DNA from: Tetrapyrgos nigripes
Taxonomy: Eukaryota > Basidiomycota > Agaricomycetes > Agaricales > Campanellaceae
Reading direction: 5' to 3'
DNA: 64,000 bases
NCBI GenBank assembly: GCA_013368315.1
Contig: JAACJM010000024.1
Coordinates: forward strand, 496,001 to 560,000
The notes beneath the pieces are model-generated. The model was not told the origin of the DNA, did no database searches, and saw only the letters and a list, made by a program, of their open reading frames with translations. Below are positions 25,248-37,300 of the stretch, piece after piece. The position numbers were made by a program, and so were the translations under genes. Every line of letters starts with the position of its first letter. The stretch's first letter is position 1.

Positions 25248-26878
25248 ATGAGCCGTATGAGTGGGATCATACTCGATCGCATACTTTGGCATTTAGACTC
25301 CCTAACATGGTCCCTGAAGGAGAAGGGACGACGGATTCGGGAGGTGTTTCGCAAGCAGGACAATTATATCCCAGAGTATTACAATCGTTCACCACCTGAG
25401 GAAAGTAGATTGAGAATCCTTGTGTTGGGTGAGTCCTGCTGGTTCTGTTTTCGTATACACGACTGCTCGGACTTACCGCTTCGTGATTAGGTGCTAAAGG
25501 ATCGGGAAAGTCAACCTTCTTCAAGCAAATGCGTATCCTGCATCATGGCGGTATCCCTGAAGAGGAACGAAGGACGTATACAAGTGATATATATAGGCAT
25601 GTGCTGAAGAGTGTGGAGGAGGTTCTCTTGGTTATACGGGAATTGGGGCTGGAATATGCAGATGAGGTATGTATCTGATGAATTCAATTTCGTCCTTGCC
25701 TTGTATGCTCAATGTGGTGTTTTCTTCTTTCCAGGAATCTCTAGTCAATCAGATCTCTGAGTACTCGGAAATTGACAGTACAACAAGTCTGTCACCGGAG
25801 ATAGTCTCCGAAATACATAGATTCTGGCGTAATCTAATGGTCGAGAGCGTCGTAGAGCAACATGGGAGCTGGGAAGAACATTTTGAAGATAACGGAGACC
25901 AGTAAGATTTTCAATGAGTATTGTTGGATATGGCTAAATTTGTCTGTCCTTTCGCCAGCTTCCTTTCTCAAATCACTCGTATAGGCTCGCCAGACTACAT
26001 ACCAACCGAGCAAGATATTTTGTTCGCGAGAACATCTAAGGCTACCGGAGTTTTGGAAACGAGTTTCTCCATTGAAGACAATTCGTAGGTCTGGTTCTAC
26101 CTCATGAAGACTTTGCATTGAAGATATTTTTTTGTTGTCCAAGAATCTACTTGTCTGCCCTCCCATTTACTATCACACTTTATTCCGGAAAGGATGGGTC
26201 AACTTTTACGAAGGCTCCACTGCTATCTTCTGCGTGTCATTGGCCGACTACGACAAGCCTATTCCATTCAGTGCTGACAAGACCCAGGTGTGTATGCAAT
26301 GCCTTCAAATGTAGCAGTCCACACCCAAATGTCCGGACTGCCCAGAACCAATTGGCCGATTCCATTGCTCTTTGGGAGGGAATAGCGAGGTCGTCCCGGT
26401 GTCAAATACGCTGGATGTTTCTCTTTTTGAACAAGTTGGATACCTTCAGGCGAAAACTGGCAAAGGTCGGCTTCCATTCTCATTGTGAATATCGCTGCTT
26501 GCATTCAAAATGTCGTGGCTTCTCGTTCTAGATACCTCTGGAGGATTACTTCCCTGATTACCCCGGCGGGAATGACGTTGCACAGGCAGCAGCTTACATT
26601 GTCGATAAATTTAAGCAAGTTGACGGATCTCGAACAGCCATGTATCCCCAGTGAACATCCCCTCCATCCTCCTCGAATCCTCTGTACTGATTTTTTTTCT
26701 CGACAGCTTGACTGAGTTAGCAGACACAAGAAATACAAGGCTGATTTTTGGCGCCGTAAAGGAGACAATCTTGCAGCGGGGACAACTGTGCGGCGGTTTG
26801 ATTCTATCTTCTGACAGTTGGATATTTTCGGACCCAAGCTCGAGCAGTCTCAGTGGTGTCGATGTAACTTGGTTCTAA
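25248..26878 (+). CDS. Divergent G-protein alpha subunit 1
   Basis: A heterotrimeric G-alpha relative. Exons: 25,248-25,428; 25,491-25,666; 25,735-25,901; 25,959-26,084; 26,144-26,287; 26,346-26,465; 26,532-26,650; 26,707-26,878. G1 is GAKGSGKST (P-loop intact). The helical domain and switch I follow (DILFARTSKATGVLETSFS). G4 is FLNKLD and G5 is LTELADT. The G3 motif DVGGQ is absent: the matching place reads PPIYYHTLFRKGWVNFYEG. There is no N-terminal MGxxxS myristoylation signal, and the receptor-contact tail is replaced. Exon 5 begins in the wrong phase by one base after exon 4, so either a frameshift or a 25-nt intron (26,085-26,109) must be assumed. Same strand as the kinase and G-alpha 2 that follow. 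Confidence 0.75.
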
Positions 26879-27058
26879 TTTGGAGTACTTAATATTTGCG
26901 TGAAGCCGGAGAAGTTCCGGCAATAAATATTCATAAATCCCAAAAGGATAATCGTGTTTCAAAAAAGGCTTTTTCGACTCCTGAATGGGAATCGGGTCTT
27001 GTCACCTTACTACAGTTAAAAATGAGGATCATATCGTCCTCTCTTCTCTTTTCACCCT

Positions 27059-29058
27059 ATGTCCGACTCGCTGACCGTCTGGTACCTTCACTACGAAGAA
27101 CTCGGCTTTCGGAAAATTGTCGTGAACTGCAAGGCAACTTGTAACGACCTTCAACAGGCTATCGCTGCGGATGCGTATTCCAAAGAACACAGTACTAGAA
27201 TGAACATTTGGCGGGTGCGTAGAAGCTTGGCTTCTCAGTATATGGCGCAGCTGACAGTGTAAGACAGCCGCAGACACCACTTTCTGGTCTAGCTACACCG
27301 AACGAGTTGAGAGCGCGTTTCAATCCCTCCAAATCAGTGGAACAGAGTTGTACTCGCGTTGATCTTTCCATGCTCGTCTGTGACCTCCTGGAGTCGAGAT
27401 ATGAACCGCCAGAGGATGGTTGCATACCCGTTGTCTCACTTTTGGATAAAGTTTTCACTGAAGTTTCCGAGCATGCTGGTTTCCTTGTTTCGGGTATACA
27501 TGTCTTGCTTGTATCACTATCTGCTGCTGACCGGGATTTTTTGCCTAGCCTTTCATCAAAGCGTTCTGAGAGCGGAGAACGAGCGGCTCCCACGTCCTTG
27601 TGCATGTACGCAGAGTCGGTCAGGCCGTGACACCAATGGTCGCGATTTCTCCATGATTACTACACCCATCGAACTCTACCATCCCGCCTTCCCGCAGTTT
27701 CTTCAAGATGTCGAGACTAATGGCCTATCGCCTTCTCCCGGAAAACTAGCTGACACTGTCGTGCTTATGAGATCCATAGAAGCCGTCTCGGATCCTTCTT
27801 CATCTCGGAAGACGAGTACAACAATGGATCATCTCTTGGCGATTTTGGGGATATCCAGGGGTTTTGTTTCGAATGATTCAGATTCGTCTCCATCTCCTTC
27901 ATCTGTCATCCTGTATCCCTCTACGCCGCGCAGGTCTGCGCTTGCGGCTATTGTCTTGGAAGGGTTGAAGTTTGGTTCAAGCAACGACCCTACTTTAGAA
28001 GTCTTTTACGTGTACAAGAAGCTATGGGCTCAACCTGAAGTACGTATGGGATTCATTTAACCTTTTGCTCCAAGACGTTGATGATCCTTTTCTTCTAGAG
28101 GCGAAGGCTTTTGCAATCTTCTTCATCACCTACTTTACTCATTACGCTCACAGGGCCCTGGCTCTGCGTCTACGGGGCTGTATGGACAACTAAACCAATC
28201 ATTCAACGTCTGACGGACATGATTTGGTTAGGGATATCACCGCTTCTGAACGAGAACAAAGTGTCCAGAATCGCATGCACGCTGTTGGCCGCAAGGGAAG
28301 GCATCAAGACACTGGAGCGTTTTTATCAGGATTTGGGGCTTTGCAGTCTTGTCATGAATGACAAACATCCGCGTTTCTTTCCTTCTGTGACGTCTTACCC
28401 AGATCCAGAACGTCCTGGCAAGCATATCAAGTTTGAGTACGTCGAACCCATGGAGAAGGAAGCGCTGCATATGTGTGTGACGTATAGAGCGAGGGCTATT
28501 TCATCTCCAGACTCCGTTGTACCCGATTTTACCCCTCAACATCCTCGAGACATTGTCGTCAAATTTGCACGGACATACGGCGAAGATGCTCATCGTCTCC
28601 TAGCTTCGCATGGCATGGCACCCAATCTACTCTACCGAGGACCACTTTCACCAAATTCCGAACTCTCCATGGTTGTCATGGATTACTTCCCAGGTCAAAC
28701 ATTGAATTTGGTCTTTGGGCCTATGGAGGTCTGCAACGAGGTGTATCAAGAAGCTAAGAAGGCTTTGGACGTGTTGCATGACGCAGGGTTCGTTTTTGGG
28801 GATCTGAAGAGGCCCAATATTCTCGTCTTGGGAGGTCGTCATGAGAGGGACGAGGATGAAAGAAGCCAGGGCACGTCAAGAAAGTCAAGAGTTGCGTTGA
28901 TTGATTTTGACTGGGCTGGGAAGATTGGGACAGCGCGGTATCCGGCTTTCCTGAATCCAAGGGCAACGTATCCAGAAGGTGTGGGTCCGTACGAGGAGAT
29001 CAGGAAGGAGCATGATGAGCGGATGTTGGAGAGCCTGAGGAGGCCGATTGCGTGGTGA
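27059..29058 (+). CDS. Crinkler-like header plus protein kinase domain, intact copy
   Basis: Four exons (27,059-27,214; 27,268-27,493; 27,549-28,039; 28,099-29,058) join in phase to 610 residues. Residues 1-52 (GFRKIVVNCKATCNDLQQAI ... NIWR) have the beta-beta-alpha-then-xLWxV layout of the Crinkler (CRN) ubiquitin-like header. A middle region (ITLTGPWLCVYGAVWTTKPI) follows, of a kind I associate with fungal CRN proteins. The C-terminal 270 residues are a kinase fold: lysine in DIVVKFARTYGEDAHRLL, hinge VVMDYFPGQTL, catalytic loop FGDLKRPNILV (His of HRD replaced), and DFG-like LIDFDWAG with Asp kept. Some CRN proteins are secreted or nuclear effectors, but no signal peptide is visible here. 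The role is inferred. Confidence 0.8.
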
Positions 29059-29626
29059 TCTACCATCTTGTTGGTTCTAGTTTTTTGACAAGTTGAAGGA
29101 GGACGAGTCAAACGCGCGTCACTACTTCCAGCGACGTTGACAATGCACAGGGGCGGAGACCTGTAGTCTTCCAGCCGTTTTTGGAAGTCCAATCGTTGGC
29201 ATCAGGTTGGGCAGATTCTATGGTGACTGTATCTTCGATTGCTTCTCGCAGTGAAGCTGTTCTTCGATCCCTGCACCTACGTCTACTTCTGTAATTCTGT
29301 TTTGGGTTCAATTTGAATAAAGAAACAGTACTAGTTTTCGATGAGATGACGACGAGTCGCCAGCACAGGACGCGTCGGAAAGTACGTACAGGTACGTACA
29401 CGTCTTCTTATCTATGCGGGTATTACCGAGTCTCTCTTACTCTCACTACAATATACTCCAATCTCAACTCCCTCTCCTACAAGATTCACATCACACAGCG
29501 ACTGTTCAACTGTTGCGATGGCTGCGCAAATGACACTGCCCGTTTGAGGTCGGCTATAGAGTCTCGACTCTTTCTTATCCTCCTTTACGATCTGCAGATT
29601 TCAACATCCAGCTCTAGCTCCAAGCC
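29059..29626. other. Intergenic: kinase 3' end and G-alpha 2 promoter
   Basis: No gene is supported; short frames on both strands only. A repeat of gtacgtacaggtacgtacacg lies near 29,380-29,402. Confidence 0.5.
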
Positions 29627-31162
29627 ATGTTCGATTGCATACTCCATCGAAATGAAAAATGCAAGGCAATGAAGAGAAAAGAACGAAGTGATGAGATTGA
29701 CAGTCAGATCAGAGAAGATAGTATCAGAAGGAAGAGACGTTCTGGGCCGTGGAAGGAGTGGAGAGTTGTTGTACTGGGTGAGTCCTGTTTCCGTGTCCAC
29801 GATTCTTCTTATTTACTGCTTTATGACCAGGTGCTGAAGGATCCGGGAGGTCAACCATCTTCAAGCAAATGCGTATCATGCACCAAGGTGGTTATTCTGA
29901 AGAGGAACGAAGGATGTATAGAAGCGACATCTTTCAGCATGTGTTGAGGAGTGTCGAAGACGTTCTGTCGGTTATACACGAGTTGGGGTTGGCGTATGCA
30001 GAAGAGGTGTCTAATCCATCTGACGCGTCTGAGCCATAGCTGTGATACTTAATGCCTTCTTTCCAGGACCCTCTGGTCAAATATGTCTCCGAACACTCGC
30101 CGACCGAAGATCCAGCAAGTCTATCGTCAGAGTTAGTCTCTGGTACAGATCGATTCTGGCATGACCAATTGGTCAAGAGCGTTGTAGAGCAACATGGCAG
30201 TTGGGGCGACCACTTTGAGGATAATGGACATCAGTAAGCCTGTATTCGGATGAGGTCGTGTGTGAGTCGCCTACTAACATCTTCGTCTTTGCTTCACATA
30301 GCTTCCTTTCTCAAATTACCCGTATTGGTTCCCCAGACTACGTACCAACCGATCAAGATATTCTATTAGCACGAACTTCCAAGACAGGAACTATTATGGA
30401 GACAACATTTTCGATAGAAGAACAGCCGTACGTCTCGTCCGTGCATGTAAACACCCTGGGCTGATGGTCGTTTGCATGGTTCAGGATATATCTCTACGCT
30501 CTTGTCAGAAATAATTCTTTGTTGTACCGGAACAGTCCATTGGATTTCTTTGACAGCATGACTAGCGCCATCTTTTGTGTGTCACTGTCCGACTACGACA
30601 AGGTTAAGGGTGGGGGTGAAGCTGAAAAACAGGTGTGAGCGTTTCTAATATGACGATTTCAGCTATGCTTACCGATGTACGTTCTCCTCAGAACCGACTA
30701 GCCGACTCTCTTGCTCTGTGGAAAGGAATTGTCAACTCACCACTATTTTACCCATGCTGTCTGATCCTCTTTCTCAATAAGCTGGATGTGTTCAGGCGAA
30801 AGTTACCCAAGGTCTGTCTTCGTTTGTACATACATGCTTTGCGGCAATTTCTGAATTTGGATGTTGTTTAGGTGCCCCTAGAAGCCTATTTCCCTGATTA
30901 TATCGGTGGAAATGATGTTACCAAGGCAGCAACTTACATCCTCGATGAGTTCAAACGAGCCAGCCAGACGAGGAGGACAGTTGTATACCCTCAGTGAGCA
31001 TTTTCCTCGAGAGCTCCTTCCTTAACTCGGGAGTTATGTATGCTGAATATCTTTGACAGCCTGACGGAGTTGATAGACACGAAACATACAACGCTAATGT
31101 TTGGTGCAGTGAGAGAGACGATACAACAGACGTATCTTCACACTGTACACTGTTTCTTCTGA
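29627..31162 (+). CDS. Divergent G-protein alpha subunit 2
   Basis: Second divergent G-alpha. Eight exons (29,627-29,777; 29,831-30,006; 30,067-30,233; 30,302-30,427; 30,509-30,632; 30,692-30,811; 30,872-30,993; 31,060-31,162) join in phase to 362 residues, close to a normal G-alpha length. The N-terminus (KRKERSDEIDSQIRED) resembles the classic G-alpha amino helix but lacks the MGxxxS signal. G1 reads GAEGSGRST, so the P-loop Lys is Arg. G3 is missing (NSLLYRNSPLDFFDSMTSAI). G4 is FLNKLD; G5 reads LTELIDT. The tail TIQQTYLHTVHCFF replaces the usual C-terminus. Nucleotide binding or hydrolysis is probably weakened or lost. It is a paralogue of the 25.2 kb gene with identical intron positions. 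Confidence 0.8.
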
Positions 31163-31357
31163 TGGAAGGACAGTGCCCGCAGTTATTCTATCAGGCACAG
31201 GCTTGACATTGGATATGTCCGTCCGTTATTCTGGAGTTGCGCCTTCAGTCGACATCAGGACTGTCATTGATGAATGTTTATGAAGCTTCTTTAGTGAACA
31301 ATTCTTGTGACTCTATTTAAGTTGTGCATGAAGCTGGGTCACGCAGTTCTTCGTGCT

Positions 31358-31389
31358 GAAGTCTCCAGGCCCTGTCGTCTGGAGACTTC
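31358..31389. repeat. Perfect 11-bp hairpin
   Basis: GAAGTCTCCAG, a 10-nt spacer, then its reverse complement CTGGAGACTTC. It lies about 200 bp after the stop of G-alpha 2 and could form a stem-loop in the 3' UTR. No function is known. Confidence 0.7.
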
Positions 31390-31543
31390 GATCAAGGATG
31401 ATGGTCACCAGGACCTTTGCGAGGAGGAAGAGGAATGATAATTAAGCAAATACTGTTAACGTAGATGTAGAGAATAAAAAATGACAGTAAATTAATTCCT
31501 AAAAACTCAACACGATGACCCAAGTTCTAAACACACCCCATCA

Positions 31544-32301
31544 TCAAAGTCGCGTACACGTATCCGGCCCTGAGGTCCAATGATCATCGCAGTACATCGT
31601 CACTCCTATAAGTGCCCATGATCAACCTCAGCTCAGAACACGACCAAAAAGAGAGAAATGTCAGAAAGACTTACCTTTGGTCGGATTCCCACAAACTCCT
31701 CTATAATCGCAAAATTTCGGACTTGCAAACCCGCCACAATGCGCCCCATCGTGATAGGTAGCCTCATAATATGTGCACCGAATCTTATCAAATTCGCAAA
31801 CATCACTGGTCGTCTGTCTGGCGTTTTCTCCTATTGTATGCCATCCAAAACTGCTCTGGAGATTGTTCATGTACTCGAACTGTCCGCAAAGGCCCGTGAG
31901 CCTAAATCCCCATGAATTTGCCTGGTAATCCTGGACGCCAACCCATTCCGCAACGGTGTTATCGCTCCAGCCACGACGTCCGGTGCCGAGGAGGAAGAGA
32001 TACTGACCGTTATGGTATACTTGGATCTAGGTCACGTCGTTGACGATTGGGTCTCCGGTGTAGCCGCAGTGTGCTTGGACGCAGCCGGTGTTAGAGGCGC
32101 GAGTGGATAAGAGGTTGAAAGAGGTTGCGGCTGTCGCCACGTCTACTTTGTGGTATCGTTGTGGATGGGAGCCTCAGCGGCGAGGGCAAGGTTGCGGGCA
32201 TGTTCTTCGGAGGTTGAAGTATAATCTCGAGGATAGGCTACTATCGCTGCTCTGGAGATGGTGGCAAAAGTGACCAAGGAGAAAAGAAGCGAGAACTTCA
32301 T
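31544..32301 (-). pseudogene. Broken secreted cysteine-rich protein gene
   Basis: The start at 32,301 gives a clear signal peptide (MKFSLLFSLVTFATISRAA). Then comes a short propeptide-like stretch and a Cys-rich body: CVQAHCGYTGDPIVNDV, GLCGQFEYMNNLQSS, DVCEFDKIRCTYYEATYH, CGGFASPKFCDYRGVCG. The last exon (31,605-31,544, after an intron from 31,674) reads CDDHWTSGPDTCTRL. Two lesions are visible: a one-base frame change at about 32,143-32,149, and an in-frame TAG at 32,027-32,029. I do not know the family. It looks like a former small secreted protein, though an unrecognised intron around the frame change cannot be fully ruled out. Confidence 0.65.
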
Positions 32302-34361
32302 GCTGGAAAGATGTGGTGTGCTGGAGTGGTGAGTGGTGCTGGAATCTTCAAAAGTGTGCTGAGTCAAGAAGTCTGAGCTCGCGCTGACTTTTATAGGATC
32401 TGAGAGACTCGACTTACCGATGCTCGCTACTTCGTTCATCCATTCCCTGATTCTGCAGTGCAAGGTACAGTTGTTGAAAGTGAAACGCTTCGGCAAAGGC
32501 CAGTGTAACTTGGGCGGTTGCACTTACTGGAGCACACGTCCGAGGAAGTCTGAGATTTTGAGAAATATTGAAAGGGTGACGGCCGGCATAACCTCAGGAA
32601 CTCATCCAGCATGAAAATGAGCGGTCTTCTAAAGCTATGCCTCTTCGTTCAAATCTGCGAGATAGACGATAAGCCTAGAACAGCGCTGACTCCTGTTCAG
32701 ATGAATGGTAAAGCAAAGGAAAAGTCGTAGAGTATCGGGGAGCTTCCCTCCGAATTTAAATGACCCGGTCAAGACCTGGATGAAGCGAGGACTTAGCGGT
32801 CAGAGTCAGACTGTAGACAAGACCGTGCGTGGTGTGGATGAAATCACTGTAAAACCGACAGAGATCGGAGTGATGTGGGAGACAAAGAATGAAGAGAGTA
32901 GCTAGGAATCAAAACATATGTGGCCGAAGATGCTTGGAACGCTGAGGGCTGAGGGAGGAGAGGGAGGAGGAGGAGGAGGAGGAGGAGGAGTTTTTGAGGA
33001 GTTTATTAGTACCATTACCGGACCAAATATGACGGAGGTGCCATCGGCAGGCAAATTTATGGGTGCTTTCCAAAAATTGACTGGTTCTTGACTCTTCTTT
33101 ACATTGGGTGTAATTATTTAGGTTCTACTCGACGTTCTGGTGGATAAACTACTCCTTCAATTCAGGAAAAGCACTCTGTCTGGAGCTTGTTCATATTGGA
33201 TTCGGTATGTTTGATGTTCTTTCATGACCATACTATGAGCTCTTATCAGACGAAAACTGCTTCAGATTTTAGGACGCCTCACGGATTCAGGAGTCTATCC
33301 TCAAACCTGATAGCTCGCATTTCAGGGTGCGATTCCCAAGAGAATTTACCTGATGGTTCCCGGGTTATCAAAGTTTCATGTTCTCTCGACTCGTCTTATA
33401 TCCATGGCTGGCGAGGGCTGGCGCCAGAGTCAACAACTCAAAACCATCATGATCGAGGTCGCCTCCAAGCATGTCCGTTTACTCAAAGCCCTTTCGCCGA
33501 TCTCGCAATCCCACGTATACACGCTGCAAACCAGGGAATTACACCATCCCCGGGGAATTACGTTTGTCTCTTGAAAATCCCCAAGCTCAAGCCGATATCT
33601 CTGTAGCTTGCTGGCGCGCTCACCTCAAATCTCCAGTCTCTCGGTTGCCTTGCACACTGCACAGTCATCTAGCAGAGCAGAACTGAAAATGGACATCTGC
33701 AATGCACTATCACAATTCATTTACTTAGAGTGTGGAGTCGTGCTTTGCACCTTGCACTTTGCCTGCACCTTTGTACGATCCACGTTCGACTGAAGCATTG
33801 CTGCTCCATTAATGGCTGACACGTGTCATGGACCTGCCTGGGATTCTGGAAGTCATCGAGGCTCCTATAGGCTATGGCGCTGTACTAACGGCGGGAACCG
33901 TCAGTTGCCGTCTAGTTTTGGTCGCTGTGCCAATTTCTGCCCTTCTAGCTGTCAAACTGCTAGTGAATACTGGAGCTTGTTTGGTAATGGTATCCTCTCG
34001 ACCTGATCACGCAAGTTCATTTTTGGATTTAGCCCAGTTTCCCATGTCATCGGGAACTTTGCGCGAACTTGTCGGGGAATTGAAGCGCCTGGCCTTTGTA
34101 GGAGTAACGAGTTGCAACAGATCCTGTTAATGCTACAGCTTTGCAGCTTCTCTACCTATCGTACTTCTTGTATATATAGCTTGACTGCATAGGAATGTGA
34201 CGCCCGATTTTTTTTTGTTGACTCCGTCGGCATATTCTGCCAAGTTGCTGCCAAGATCAAATGTCCAATTGTAAGCGCCCAACACCTTTGGGCTCGTCCT
34301 TTAACAGCTTCAACCTGGGACCGTTCCTATATTCAACTTCTAGAAGACGACCGACTAGAAG
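32302..34361. other. About 2 kb without a supported gene
   Basis: Overlapping frames at 33,187-33,793 (+) and 33,828-34,130 (+, a hydrophobic 100-codon frame) show no motif or conserved exon partners. A GGA microsatellite lies at 32,951-32,990. The right end is the promoter of the CorA-like gene. Confidence 0.5.
32951..32990 (+). repeat. GGA/GAG microsatellite
   Basis: About 40 bp of imperfect GGA triplets in a region without a gene. Confidence 0.85.
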
Positions 34362-37300
34362 ATGAGCTATCCTTACGATGACCGGCACTTCTCTTCAAGA
34401 CGAGATATTCCGCGGATGGATCCTCCAAGCTTTCGTCATGCTACGCCTAGTGGTCCTTGGCCTTTTCTTGATCTCGAAGATGAGGTGCGTTATTGTCCAT
34501 TTTTCTCGGGGTTTGTTTTGCTGAACAAGTTATACTATTTCCGATAGGTAGATGATTCTCAACTCTCTTCTCCGCCTCCACAGCCCGACGTTGATTACGA
34601 TCATGACGAATATCACAGACGACAGCTAGAACAACAACAACAGCAGCAGCAGCAGCAGCAGCAAAAACAACAACAAGAGAACTACAATGGCTACCCCCAG
34701 GCACAGTTTGCTAACTGGACTCCTGTCCAGCAACAGAAAAGTGGGATTGCTTCAGTGAAGAACAAGAAAACTGCGTTGCTGGAAAGCTGTCATATATACA
34801 AACTCGACGTTTGGGAGGACGGGACGTTTCATGCGGATACTGATAAAGATGGTGATTGGGTAGTCAAGCTAGTCAAGTCGGGAGGACCTGGTCCAGAAGA
34901 ACCAGAAGAAGCGAAGAAGAGTAAAGAGGAGTTTTGGACAAGTTTGCAGGAGCCGGTATGTGTGTCTTTACTTTGACTGATATACAAATTTTGACAAACT
35001 AGAAGCCTGGTCCACGAGTACGAGTGCGGGCTTTATTCGTAGACAATTTGTCTGGTCCGGTTTTAGAGATGTTAGGGACCAAGTACGTTTGCGCTGGTCG
35101 GCTCCGGTCCTTCCTGTACTGACATTCACTAGATTTCACATAGAGCCGTTCTTCTTCTCGTCCTCAATTAAATGCATACCTTCTCGGTACCAGGAACAAG
35201 TCCAGCCTGGCAAAGGAGACCGTGCGCTTTTTTGTTTCTTCTAATTCAGCCTGTACTCATGTATACTTGGGTTGCAGACATAACAATGACATTACGATAT
35301 ATTCGTATTCTTCAGGACCCTTCAACGGGATCTACGACGCGCCCTTCATCTGAAACTAAGCATTCTTCCAGCGAAGACACTCTGGGAACGCTAGATCCAT
35401 CGTTTTATACACAAGAGGAGGTCATTGATATCCAGGGACCCCTCAGGCTACGCAGTAGCCCAGGTATGTTTTCTACCGTACCTGACTTTTCTCCCTTGGC
35501 CTCATCGTGACTTATTTTTCAGGCAAGATCCTGCTTCCAGACCTACTCTCTTTCCATATCGTACGCCGAAATGCTCATTCAGCCATGACACCTGCTGCTA
35601 TTCCCGACCCAGTACCGGCTCATTCTCAACCAGGTCCATCAAGACCGCCAGCTCATCATCGACAGCCGTCAACTTTCAGTACTGCTTCAAGATCTTCGTC
35701 TGGTGTCAGCACGATCATATCTTACCACCGACCTTCTTCGGCACCATATATTATGACAACAGCCAAAATGTTGCATTCGAGGTTATTGGCTGCTGGTAGG
35801 TCATTTCGATCGTGAATACGTTCCAATACTCATTGTTTTTAATGCAGGGCGTTCTGTATACTGGTCGAATATCTTCAAAGACACTGTACCATATGGAGAT
35901 CCCAATTTTGTTGCTTTGAGCCTGCTATGGTACGCGATGTACTCATGGGATGAAGTATATGAGCTGTTGTTGCGTGAAGTCGCTTGGTTGGTGAGTAGAA
36001 TTACTCCGTAATTGCTTCTTATAAAACTAACTACTGACGGCTATCAGGAATCCCAAACTCTCACAACACTACCTTCCGAGGCTGACCCAGACAAAGACAC
36101 CCATTCCAAAATCCACGACTATACTCAGCAACTTCATCACATACGCGCGCATTTGCTCCACCATGAGTCTCTCCTATCCAGTTTCCGTAAAAGCGTCACT
36201 TTTCTCCAAATCACCCGAAACCCCGCATACACCGGAAAAACAGGCTTGGCAGATTCGGCCGAGATCTACGGCAACAGACCACTGGCGTTTGAGACTCCCA
36301 AACGAAGAGCCTCCTCAACGAGACACCGAGGACTTGGTTATGGATCGTTTGGGTCGATTGGACCCGTACCAGGTTCGGGAGGTATGGGGCGGTCAGGGTC
36401 GTTTTCGTCGTATGGGAGGAGGAATTGGACAGCGATGTATGATGGGATGAGGAGGAGTTCGATGGGTGCCGGGACAGGGACAAGAGCGCGGCCGCCGTCT
36501 CCACCGCCACCTTTGACGCCTTTGGGTACGAGTGAGCAGCATGTCTTGTCGGAATCGATATCGGAGGAACCGGATTCGATTGAGTTTGAGGAAGAAGATG
36601 CGTTTCTTCTGATGGAAGAGGCAGAGTCGGAAGAGGAGTATCGAGAGGGGCTGTTGAAGAAGGAGTGTTTGAATCTCATACACGAGATTGATAGGTTGGA
36701 GATGACGAGGGATATGTTGGATAAGAGGTTGGGTAATGTCATGGCTTTGGTGAGTGCTAGGTTTGATACCGTCATTTCGGTCGCTGATGAGAGAAATTGT
36801 AGGCTTTCAGTAGTGTGAATATCGAAGATAGTAAACGGATGAGGAAGTTGGCTGAGAGTTCTTCACGGGATAGTGCTGGTATGACTTCTTTCCTCTTTGT
36901 CTTGTCGTAAATTCGTGGCTAATTTTCATTTTGCAACTAGTCATGAAACAAATATCATACCTCACAATGGTCTTTCTCCCAGCAACATTCGTCGCTACCG
37001 TCTTTGGTATGAACGTACGCGAAATCAATCCCGGAAGCTTTGGAACCCTTCCGCATTACTTTGAAGCTGTCATTCCCCTGACAGTCGTAACTATCTGGAT
37101 TATGATGCTCCAGTACCAGTCATATCGTCCTCAACATTCCCGTCCCCAAGACCACAAGGTCCTTACACCATCGACGTTCTTACAGGTCGCTCCAACGACT
37201 TATATACGAAAGTCATGGAATTGGTTGGTTTGGCCATTGACGTTGTTCATCAAGGAGTTGTGGCCTTGGTCCGTGAGCGATCAGAATGCGAGTAGTCTCC

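Noticed and set aside
36211..36775. Minus-strand frames over the CorA-like gene
   Set aside because: Low-complexity shadows of the Ser/Glu-rich insert.
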